Positions 6,938-15,466 of a DNA stretch of 19,408 nucleotides are shown here, in pieces. How positions within the stretch are numbered: position 1 is the stretch's first letter; the number at the start of each line of letters is the position of its first letter. The stretch comes from Candidatus Dormiibacterota bacterium (GTDB lineage: Bacteria > Chloroflexota > Dormibacteria > Aeolococcales > Aeolococcaceae), in assembly GCA_003170875.1 (NCBI GenBank), contig PMYJ01000168.1, positions 1 to 19,408 of the forward strand, in the 5' to 3' direction. The notes under the pieces are model-generated. The model had not been told where the DNA came from. It ran no database searches and worked only from the letters and a program-made list of their open reading frames with translations. The position numbers and the translations under genes were made by a program.

Positions 6938-8254
6938 CTAGTCGAGGTCCACCACCCCGAGGTCCGTCGCCGCCTCCTCGGGGACGTCCGTCTCCTCCGC
7001 GTCCGGCGTGGCCCGCGACTGCCGGAGGCGGTTCATGAAGACCATCGCCACCGCGGCCGCCGCCACGCAGCTGATCGCCCCCGCCAGCAGCCCGGCCCGA
7101 GCCCCCTCACCGGCCACGATCAGACCGATGAGGGGACCGCCAATGGGCGTGGTCCCCTGGAAAGCGATCGCCCAGAGGGCCATGACCCGCCCGCGCATCG
7201 AGGGCGCCGCGGCCAGCTGCAGGGTCGAGTTCCCCCGGGCGATGAATGAGACGCTGGCCCATCCGACGGCGGCCAGCGCGAGGTACTCGAGGAGCAGGCT
7301 GGGAGCGCCGGCGGCGAAGAAGAGCAGGACCGCGAAGGCGGACGCCGCCAGCGTCACCGGCCGGAGTCCGGTGTGGCCGCGTGCGGCGGTCACCAGCCCG
7401 CCCGCGACCGCGCCGACGCCCATCGAGGCGAGCATGAAGCCATAGGCGGTGGCGCCCCCGTCGAAGGTCTGCTTGGCGAGCACCGGCAGCACCACCTGGA
7501 ACTCGTAGGCGAAGGTCCCGATGAGGACCATCATCAGCAGAGGGACGCCGAGGTCCGGCGTCCGGGCTACGTAGCGCAGCCCCGCGCGCAGCTGACCGCG
7601 GGCCCGCCCGCTCGGGACCGAGGGCTGCAGCTTCGAACGGTCCATGGTGACCAGGCTGAACACCACCGCCACGAAGCTGAGCCCGTTGAGGAGGAAGCAG
7701 ATCCCATCCCCAACGCTCGCAATCAGCAGCCCGGCGACCGCAGGCCCGACCGCACGGGCCACGTTGACGATGACCGCGTTGAGGCTCACCGCGTTGCGGA
7801 GGTCGCGGGGCCCCACCATCTCCAGGATGAAGGCCTGGCGCGCCGGGTTCTCGAAAGTGTTGTTGAGCCCCAGGATGACCGCCAGCAGCCCCACCTCCCA
7901 CACCTGGACCACGTGGGTGGTGACCAGGACCCCCAGCACCAGGGCCTGGAGGCCCATCATCGACTGCAGGAAGATCATCAGCTTCCGCTTATCGACGCGA
8001 TCCGCGACGACCCCTCCGTACGCGCCGAGCAAGAGGACCGGTAGCGCCTGCAGGGCGACGATCAGGCCGAGGTCGACGCTCGAGTGGGTCAGGGTCAGGA
8101 TCAGCCAGGACTGGGCCGTGGTCTGCATCCAGGTGCCGATCAGGGAGATGGCCTGCCCGCTGACGTAACGGCGGTAGTTGGGGATGGTGAGCGACGCGAA
8201 GGTCGCCCGGGCGGTCCTCCCGGCGAGGTCAGCTGAATTCCCGAGCTGGCGCAT
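6938..8254 (-). CDS. Major facilitator superfamily exporter (MFS_3/EntS-like)
   Basis: This is a predicted proton-driven exporter of the inner membrane, of the subfamily that includes the enterobactin exporter EntS and many macrolide or drug efflux proteins. The 438 residues open with a short cytoplasmic lead and FASLTIPNYRRYVSGQAISL, typical of the subfamily, followed by GTWMQTTAQSWLILTLT. The loop 2-3 signature GGVVADRVDKRKL spans about 80-92, and NNTFENPARQAFILEMVG follows TM4. Twelve hydrophobic segments fit the length. The C-terminus is a hydrophilic tail of about 25 acidic residues. It is transcribed away from a MarR gene across a region with palindromes, the usual arrangement of an efflux pump and its repressor. 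The substrate cannot be read from sequence. The Shine-Dalgarno is weak. Confidence 0.88.
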   Translation of the reverse strand: MRQLGNSADLAGRTARATFASLTIPNYRRYVSGQAISLIGTWMQTTAQSWLILTLTHSSVDLGLIVALQALPVLLLGAYGGVVADRVDKRKLMIFLQSMMGLQALVLGVLVTTHVVQVWEVGLLAVILGLNNTFENPARQAFILEMVGPRDLRNAVSLNAVIVNVARAVGPAVAGLLIASVGDGICFLLNGLSFVAVVFSLVTMDRSKLQPSVPSGRARGQLRAGLRYVARTPDLGVPLLMMVLIGTFAYEFQVVLPVLAKQTFDGGATAYGFMLASMGVGAVAGGLVTAARGHTGLRPVTLAASAFAVLLFFAAGAPSLLLEYLALAAVGWASVSFIARGNSTLQLAAAPSMRGRVMALWAIAFQGTTPIGGPLIGLIVAGEGARAGLLAGAISCVAAAAVAMVFMNRLRQSRATPDAEETDVPEEAATDLGVVDLD

Positions 8255-8304
8255 CGGACACTTCTACTCGAAAGTGACCCTCGCACCGCGCCGGCCGGCC
8301 GGCC

Positions 8305-8334
8305 TTGACACCTCAGGTGTCTCTGAAATATCCT
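8305..8334 (+). promoter_or_regulatory. Candidate marR promoter
   Basis: A perfect -35 TTGACA (8305-8310) and a -10 TATCCT (8329-8334) are separated by 18 bases, directed toward marR. Transcription would start near 8341 and leave a leader of about 63 bases before ATG 8404. Palindromic sites overlap both the -35 and the start region. No equally clear promoter for the MFS gene is visible on the other strand. Confidence 0.6.
8307..8321. promoter_or_regulatory. 15-bp palindrome overlapping the -35 box
   Basis: GACACCT-C-AGGTGTC is a perfect inverted repeat with 7-base arms and a one-base centre, lying over the marR -35 hexamer. A dimeric regulator bound here would block RNA polymerase. It differs in sequence from the downstream repeats, so it may be read by another protein or be a second type of site for MarR. 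Confidence 0.55.
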
Positions 8335-8360
8335 TCGTGACGAAATGTTCGTGACGAAAT
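8334..8360. promoter_or_regulatory. Tandem palindromic operator between MFS gene and marR
   Basis: The 13-base unit TTCGTGACGAAAT occurs twice, at 8334-8346 and 8348-8360, separated by one base. Each unit contains a perfect inverted repeat, TTCGT-G-ACGAA. The pair covers the predicted marR transcription start and lies between the divergent MFS and marR genes. The 14-base period places two dimers about 1.3 helical turns apart. A MarR-family dimer is the obvious candidate ligand; binding is inference. Confidence 0.65.
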
Positions 8361-8403
8361 ACTTTTCGCAAACGAGACAGGCAGCCCCCGGCGGGGCTCG
8401 GTC

Positions 8404-8979
8404 ATGAGCCGGACCCGGAGAGTGCCGCGTCCGGCGGGCGAGGTCTCTCATGCGGCAGGGAGCACTTCGAGCCCGGTCGCCGGCGTCGTGAGCCCGGAGG
8501 GGACGCCTTCTGTTCCCCAGGCGGTTCACGACGGCATGGAGATCTCGCGCCTCTGCGGGGAGATGTGGCGCCGATTCCAGCCGCAGCGCCAGGCCATCAG
8601 CGGCTCGGCGGTGACGCCTCGGATGCTCTCCTATCTGCGCCACCTTGCCGCCGCCGGCCCGCTCACCGTGGGGGAGCAGGCGCGCCACCTCGGCATCAGC
8701 CGCGCCACCGCCACCGAGGTCGTCAACCGCCTGGAGGCGAAGGGCCTGGTCGAGCGGATGAAGGACGACGGCGACCAGCGCCGCGTCTTCGTCTGGCTCA
8801 CCGAACGAGGTCGCGAGCAGACCGCCGCCCTCGCCGGCCGCAATGTCGAGGACCCGTTTCTCCGCGCCGTCGCCGCCCTCCCCGCGGCCACGCGCGCGGC
8901 CATCATCGAGGGTCTGGGCGCTCTCCTGACCGCCGCCGATGCCGGCCGTCACACCCAGGACGAGGAGGAGGAGTCATGA
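8404..8979 (+). CDS. MarR family transcriptional regulator
   Basis: This is a 191-residue DNA-binding protein with the MarR winged helix-turn-helix at about 86-136: PLTVGEQARHLGISRATATEVVNRL carries the recognition helix and DDGDQRRVFVWLTERG the wing. Flanking helices would form the dimer. The first 44 residues are Pro/Ser/Gly rich and probably disordered. ATG 8536 (MEISRLCGEMW) is an alternative start that would give the usual length of about 147, and ATG 8404 has only a poor Shine-Dalgarno. MarR proteins usually repress a neighbouring efflux gene and release DNA on binding a small molecule; the divergent MFS exporter and the palindromes in the gap fit that. The C-terminus ends in a run of glutamates whose codons form a GAGGAG ribosome site for a tiny following frame. 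Confidence 0.87.
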   Translation: MSRTRRVPRPAGEVSHAAGSTSSPVAGVVSPEGTPSVPQAVHDGMEISRLCGEMWRRFQPQRQAISGSAVTPRMLSYLRHLAAAGPLTVGEQARHLGISRATATEVVNRLEAKGLVERMKDDGDQRRVFVWLTERGREQTAALAGRNVEDPFLRAVAALPAATRAAIIEGLGALLTAADAGRHTQDEEEES

Positions 8980-8999
8980 CACGGAAACGAGCTGTCTGA
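8976..8999 (+). CDS. Seven-codon open frame coupled to marR (possible gene remnant)
   Basis: ATG 8976 overlaps the marR stop as ATGA and follows a strong GAGGAGGAGGAG sequence (8962-8973). The frame then stops after MTRKRAV. This has the look of a translationally coupled start whose gene was lost, or of a minigene that affects ribosome recycling. Chance is possible because the purine run also encodes the glutamate tail of MarR. Confidence 0.25.
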   Translation: MTRKRAV

Positions 9000-9033
9000 A
9001 CTGCGGTATGTGGCGCCGCGATCTGAGCTTGCC

Positions 9034-9075
9034 CGGCTGGCGCGACCGGTTGCCCTGATGGCTGCGCGCCAGTTG
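9034..9075 (+). terminator. Candidate marR terminator hairpin
   Basis: CTGGCGCG (9037-9044) pairs perfectly with CGCGCCAG (9065-9072), and the stem extends to 11 pairs with two G-U pairs. The 20-base loop can form a small inner GCC/GGC hairpin. There is no T-tract, so termination would have to be of the GC-hairpin type or Rho dependent. It lies between marR and the nicO promoter. Confidence 0.4.
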
Positions 9076-9120
9076 ATGTGCTGGCTGCGAGGTGGGCCTT
9101 CAGCTGAGACTTAAGGTTGA

Positions 9121-9137
9121 TTGCGACCAAGTTGCAT
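9121..9137. promoter_or_regulatory. Nur-box-like site overlapping the -35
   Basis: TTGCGA-N5-TTGCAT matches 10 of 12 positions of the nickel-responsive Nur box of Streptomyces as I recall it (tTGCaa-N5-ttGCAA). It lies exactly on the -35 element of a predicted nickel importer, where a nickel-loaded repressor would act. No Fur-family gene is in the window, so the regulator is unproven. Confidence 0.4.
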
Positions 9138-9149
9138 CTGTGCTAGCCT
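9121..9149 (+). promoter_or_regulatory. Candidate promoter of the nickel/cobalt transporter gene
   Basis: A -35-like TTGCGA (9121-9126) and a -10-like TAGCCT (9144-9149) are exactly 17 bases apart, and TGC just before the -10 matches an extended -10. The region is less GC-rich than its surroundings. Transcription would begin near 9156, about 30 bases before ATG 9187. Confidence 0.5.
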
Positions 9150-9186
9150 CAGGTCGGACGGGTTCGGGCCAGGGAGGGCACACACC

Positions 9187-10299
9187 ATGGCAACGAACGC
9201 AGGACGATGGTCCCGCGTCTGGGGAGCGCTCACCCCCCGCGAGTGGACGCGGGTCGGCGCGATGGCAGGCTTCATCGTCATGCTCTACGTGCTGGGATGG
9301 GGCATCTTCATCGCGGCGATCGTTCCTCAGCACTTCAAGCTGCTGGGCATCGGCGTCGCCATCACCGCGTACACGCTGGGTCTGCGCCACGCGTTCGACG
9401 CCGATCACATCTCCGCGATAGACAACACGACGCGGAAACTGATGGCGGAGGGCAAGCGGCCTCTGTCGGTGGGGTTCTGGTTCTCGCTCGGCCACTGCAC
9501 CATCGTCTTCGTTCTGGGGGTCGGTCTGACCTTTGCGGCGCGGGCGATCATCGGCCAGGTCAGCAATCCCAACTCGACGATCGAGAGCTTCGGAGGCGTG
9601 GTCGGAACCCTGGTCTCCGGCACCTTCCTCTACCTGATCGCCATCCTCAACCTGGTCATCCTGGTGGGTATCGTCAAGGTGTTCATGAACATGCGCCGTG
9701 GCCGGTACAACGACGCCGAGCTCGAGCAGCAGCTCAACTCACGCGGGCTGATGTTCCGCTTCTTCGGCAAGATGATGCGGGCGATTCACAGCCCCTGGCA
9801 GATGTACCCGGTGGGGGTCCTCTTCGGCCTCGGCTTCGACACCGCCACCGAGGTGGCGCTGCTCGCCGCCACCGCGGGCGCCGCCACGGCGGGGCTTCCC
9901 TGGTATGCCGTGCTCAGCCTTCCCATCCTGTTCGCCGCTGGCATGGAAACCATGGATACGCTCGACGGTTCCTTCATGAATTTCGCCTACGGTTGGGCGT
10001 TCTCCAAGCCGGTGCGCAAGGTCTACTACAACATCACGATCACGGGGCTCTCGGTCGCGGTGGCGATGTTGATCGGTACCATCGAGATCTTCGGTCTGCT
10101 CGCGGCGGAGCTCAAGCTCAGGGGCGGCTTCTGGCACTTCATGGCCAACTTCAACATCAACGAGGCGGGATTCTTCATCGTCGGCCTCTTCGTCGTGACC
10201 TGGGTGGTGGCGCTGTCGGTCTGGCGATTCGGTGGCATCGAGCGCCGCTGGGACGAGGCGGCCGCCCGCGGGAGATCCGCCAACCGCGAACCGGCCTGA
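9187..10299 (+). CDS. NiCoT family high-affinity nickel/cobalt transporter
   Basis: This is a predicted inner-membrane permease of the HoxN/NixA (NiCoT) family, which imports Ni2+ or Co2+ for enzymes such as hydrogenase, urease or Ni-SOD, or for cobalamin. The start is ATG 9187 because AGGGAGG (9171-9177) lies ten bases upstream; a longer frame upstream is not used. The family signature in TM2 is intact: RHAFDADHISAIDNTTR at 67-83. Other motifs are LGHCTIVF (101-108), LGFDTATEVALL around 215-226 and GMETMDTLDGSFMNFAYGWAF. About eight membrane segments fit 370 residues. The gene stands alone between its own promoter and a hairpin overlapping its stop. Metal preference cannot be fixed from sequence; the Nur-like box favours nickel. 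Confidence 0.93.
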   Translation: MATNAGRWSRVWGALTPREWTRVGAMAGFIVMLYVLGWGIFIAAIVPQHFKLLGIGVAITAYTLGLRHAFDADHISAIDNTTRKLMAEGKRPLSVGFWFSLGHCTIVFVLGVGLTFAARAIIGQVSNPNSTIESFGGVVGTLVSGTFLYLIAILNLVILVGIVKVFMNMRRGRYNDAELEQQLNSRGLMFRFFGKMMRAIHSPWQMYPVGVLFGLGFDTATEVALLAATAGAATAGLPWYAVLSLPILFAAGMETMDTLDGSFMNFAYGWAFSKPVRKVYYNITITGLSVAVAMLIGTIEIFGLLAAELKLRGGFWHFMANFNINEAGFFIVGLFVVTWVVALSVWRFGGIERRWDEAAARGRSANREPA

Positions 10300-10329
10300 C
10301 GGGAGCCGCACCGTCGCCGGGCTCCCGTC
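10298..10329 (+). terminator. GC-rich hairpin at the end of the NiCoT gene
   Basis: GACGGGAGCC (10298-10307) and GGCTCCCGTC (10320-10329) form a perfect 10-bp stem with a 12-base loop. The 5' arm begins inside the TGA stop codon of the transporter gene. No T-tract follows. Position and strength make it the probable terminator. Confidence 0.6.
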
Positions 10330-10734
10330 CGTGGCGGCGATGGCCAGCCGAGCACGTGCAGCCGCTCCGCCTGTTCGCCAGGCCACCCGCGGTCGCGCCC
10401 GGAGGCGATCGGAAGGTCGAGCCGCGCCGCTCTCGGCTTCTCGGGACGGGCTTCACTCTCCCAGGACGCTCCCCCCTCGGGACCGCAGGGCGGAGCCCGG
10501 CCTCCCGGGAGGCTCCACCCCGCGGGCGCGCCGGGCGTAGCCCGGCGGAGATGGGGACCCGCGACCGGTGGCCGCCGCTCACCTCGAGCGCAGGTTTGGC
10601 CGGGAGGCACCCCGGGTGATGATCCGGGATAGAGTGAATGACGGCCTCGGTCGGCGCAGGGGGCCGCTGCTATCATCTGCCGGCTTCGGCCATGCCCGGA
10701 GGGCGCGGTCGGCGCCTGCCGCCATAGGACACCA
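10300..10734. other. Non-coding gap between the NiCoT gene and topA
   Basis: This 435-base stretch holds no convincing gene; open frames in it are GC-driven. It contains the transporter terminator hairpin, a GCCTCCCGGGAGGC palindrome (10500-10513), a pair of REP-like hairpins, and a possible topA -10 element TATCAT at 10671-10676 without a matching -35. AGGA at 10726-10729 serves as ribosome site for topA. Confidence 0.5.
10488..10547. repeat. REP-like pair of hairpins
   Basis: GGGCGGAGCCCGGC (10488-10501) and GGGCGTAGCCCGGC (10533-10546) share 13 of 14 bases and are 45 bases apart. The second sits in a perfect 8-bp hairpin, CGCCGGGC-GTA-GCCCGGCG (10529-10547). Such intergenic GC-rich palindromes resemble REP elements dispersed in bacterial chromosomes. 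Whether the unit recurs elsewhere cannot be seen here. Confidence 0.4.
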
Positions 10735-13190
<2,456 letters not shown>

Positions 13191-13194
<4 letters not shown>

Positions 13195-13805
13195 CGCCGA
13201 GGCCGCATGCCACCACCATCGTCGGGGTGCGCCGTGCCGGCATGGTGGCGATCGCCGGTGACGGGCAGGTCACCGTCGGCGACGTGGTCATGAAGCACCG
13301 CGCCGCCAAGGTGCGGCGGCTCCACCGCGACACCGTGCTGGCCGGCTTCGCCGGAGCGGTGGCCGATGCGCTGACCCTCTTCGACAAGTTCGAGCAGCAG
13401 CTCGACCGCCACCAGGGGCACCTCCTTCGTGCCTCGGTGGGGCTCGCCAAGGAGTGGCGCACCGACCGCTACCTTCGCCATCTGGAGGCGATGCTGATCG
13501 TCGCCAACCGCGACCAGCTGCTGCTGCTCTCCGGCGACGGCGAGATCATCGAGCCTGATGACGATCTGGCCGCCATCGGCAGCGGAGGGCCATATGCGCT
13601 GGCGGCGGCGAAGGCCCTGCTCCAGAACACGGACCTCGATGCTGCGGAGGTGGCCCGACGTTCCCTCGTCATCGCCGCTTCCCTCTGCATCTACACCAAC
13701 GACCAGATCACCGTGGAAACCCTCTCGACCGAGACCGCGGCGGCCGGTGACGTCCCCGCAGAGACGCCCCCGACCGAGACGGCGGCCGCCGAGGAGCCGG
13801 CCTGA
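13191..13805 (+). CDS. hslV: ATP-dependent protease subunit HslV (ClpQ)
   Basis: HslV is the proteasome-like peptidase that forms a double hexamer capped by HslU. The family core is intact: TTIVGVRRAGMVAIAGDGQVT, MKHRAAKVRRL, GFAGAVADALTLFDKFE, HQGHL, AKEWRTDR and IGSGGPYALAAAKALL. By alignment the catalytic Thr1 of the mature enzyme is Thr8 and its partner Lys33 is Lys40. This means a seven-residue propeptide (MTPRPHA) must be removed, unlike the single Met in Escherichia coli. The last 25 or so residues are an Ala/Glu/Thr/Pro tail containing TETAAA twice, absent from typical 175-180-residue proteins. The GTG start overlaps the topA stop, and hslU follows after eight bases, so the three genes are probably cotranscribed. 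Confidence 0.95.
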
Positions 13806-13813
13806 GGGTGACG

Positions 13814-15457
13814 ATGGACGCCGCGCCGCCCCCCCCATCCGTCCCTCTTTCCGGCGACAGCGGTCCGGTGGCGACGGATCCGGGCCAGGCTCCGGCGGCG
13901 AAAGGCCCCGACGCGGTCGCCCCCTCCTCTGATTCCGCGGAAGGCCGGGACCCGGACGACCTCCGTCCCACCGAGATCGTCCGCCACCTCGACGCCTACA
14001 TCGTCGGGCAGGCGGCGGCCAAGCGTGCGGTCGCTATCGCGCTGCGCAACCGCGTGCGCCGCCGCCGGTTGAGCGACGAGATGCGCCGCGAGGTGCTCCC
14101 GAAGAACATTCTGATGATCGGTCCGACCGGGGTGGGCAAGACCGAGATCGCCCGGCGGCTCGCCAAGCTCACCGCCTCCCCGTTCATCAAGGTCGAGGCC
14201 ACCAAGTTCACCGAGGTCGGCTACGTGGGGCGCGACGTCGAGGCGATCGTGAGGGACCTCCTCGAGCAGACCATCACCGACGTCCACGAGGAGCGCGTGA
14301 GCGAGGTCGAGGCGCGGGCCCGTGAGGTGGCCGAGCGGCGGATCCTCGACATCCTGCTGGAGGCCGAGATGCGTTTGGCGGCCGGGTCGTCGGAGGCCGC
14401 CGCCCCCGCCGCCGCCAAGGCGTCCGGTGAGACAAAGGGTGACCACGTGGGCGAGCTGCCCGCCGGCGCGGTCGGTGACAGCTCCACGGCCGGGGCGGGC
14501 GAGACGCCGCCGGCGGCGGCGTCGGAGCCGGGGGCCGGCGACGGCCCCGCCTCGAGTGGGGCGCTCGAGCGCTTGCGCCGGCGTCTGCGCCGGCGCCTCG
14601 CCGCCCAGCTGCGGGCCAAGCACCTGGAGGAGCGCTACATCGACGTCGAGGTCGAGGAGCCCTTCCAGCCGGCATTCGAAGGCTTCGCGGGGAGCGGGCT
14701 GGAGGAGGTGGGCTACTCGCTCTCCGACTTCTTCTCCCAGATGGCGCCACCGCGCAAGCGGACCAAGCGCATGCAGGTCGCCGACGCACGGACCGCGCTC
14801 GCCGAGGAGGAGACCGACCGGCTCATCGACATGGACCGCGTCTACGACGACGCCATCCGGGACGTCGAGGAGGCCGGGATCGTCTTCATGGATGAGGTCG
14901 ACAAGATCTGTGGCCCGTCGCCGGACCACGGGCCCGACGTGAGCGGGGAGGGGGTCCAGCGCGACCTGCTGCCCATCCTCGAGGGGTCGGTGGTCCACAC
15001 CCGCTACGGGTCGGTGCACACGGACCACATCCTCTTCATCGCGGCGGGCGCCTTCAACGTCGCCAGGCCGAGCGACCTGATCCCCGAGTTCCAGGGGCGC
15101 TTCCCGATCCGGGTCGAGCTGAGCCCGCTCAGTGAGAGCGATCTGCAGCGCATCCTCACCGAGCCCAACAACGCGCTCACCAAGCAGTACGAGGCGCTGC
15201 TCGGCACCGAGCAGGTTGAGCTCGCCTTCACCGATGACGGGGTCGCCGAGCTGGCCCGCCAGGCCCATCGGGTCAATGAGCAGGACGAGAACATCGGCGC
15301 CCGGCGCCTCTTCACCATCATGGAGAAGGTCCTCGAGGAGGTCTCCTTCCACGCCGAGGACCACGCCGGCAAGCGGGTGGTCATCGACTCGGAGATGGTC
15401 CTGCAGCAGCTCCAGGATCTGATCAGCGACGACGACGTGCGCCGCTACATCCTCTGA
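13814..15457 (+). CDS. hslU: HslU (ClpY) ATPase with enlarged I-domain
   Basis: HslU is the AAA+ unfoldase that feeds substrates to HslV. ATG 13814 is chosen because GAGGG (13804-13808) lies five bases upstream; GTG 13808 is possible. The 547 residues exceed the usual 440-470. Residues 1 to about 48 are a Pro/Ala/Asp-rich lead, then LRPTEIVRHLDAYIVGQ begins the fold. Walker A is GPTGVGKT (103-110), the pore loop GYVG follows, Walker B is IVFMDEVDKI (about 354-363), and the C-terminus ends RRYIL, the tail that docks into HslV. Inside the I-domain, about residues 188-249 are an Ala/Gly/Ser/Glu-rich insert, followed by the basic helix LERLRRRLRRRL. All catalytic motifs are present, so the additions probably modify substrate handling rather than destroy function. 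Confidence 0.94.
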   Translation: MDAAPPPPSVPLSGDSGPVATDPGQAPAAKGPDAVAPSSDSAEGRDPDDLRPTEIVRHLDAYIVGQAAAKRAVAIALRNRVRRRRLSDEMRREVLPKNILMIGPTGVGKTEIARRLAKLTASPFIKVEATKFTEVGYVGRDVEAIVRDLLEQTITDVHEERVSEVEARAREVAERRILDILLEAEMRLAAGSSEAAAPAAAKASGETKGDHVGELPAGAVGDSSTAGAGETPPAAASEPGAGDGPASSGALERLRRRLRRRLAAQLRAKHLEERYIDVEVEEPFQPAFEGFAGSGLEEVGYSLSDFFSQMAPPRKRTKRMQVADARTALAEEETDRLIDMDRVYDDAIRDVEEAGIVFMDEVDKICGPSPDHGPDVSGEGVQRDLLPILEGSVVHTRYGSVHTDHILFIAAGAFNVARPSDLIPEFQGRFPIRVELSPLSESDLQRILTEPNNALTKQYEALLGTEQVELAFTDDGVAELARQAHRVNEQDENIGARRLFTIMEKVLEEVSFHAEDHAGKRVVIDSEMVLQQLQDLISDDDVRRYIL

Positions 15458-15466
15458 GGAGCCGGA

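Noticed and set aside
8291..8304. CCGG-type tandem repeat upstream of the MFS gene
   Set aside because: A short run of GC-rich self-complementary bases common by chance in this composition; no link to a regulator motif.
9000..9186. Cobalamin riboswitch upstream of the NiCoT gene
   Set aside because: No B12-box-like conserved sequence is seen, and the predicted transcript leader is only about 30 bases, too short for the riboswitch.
10300..10620. Small open frames in the gap before topA
   Set aside because: No ribosome sites, low-complexity composition and overlap with hairpin repeats indicate non-coding sequence.
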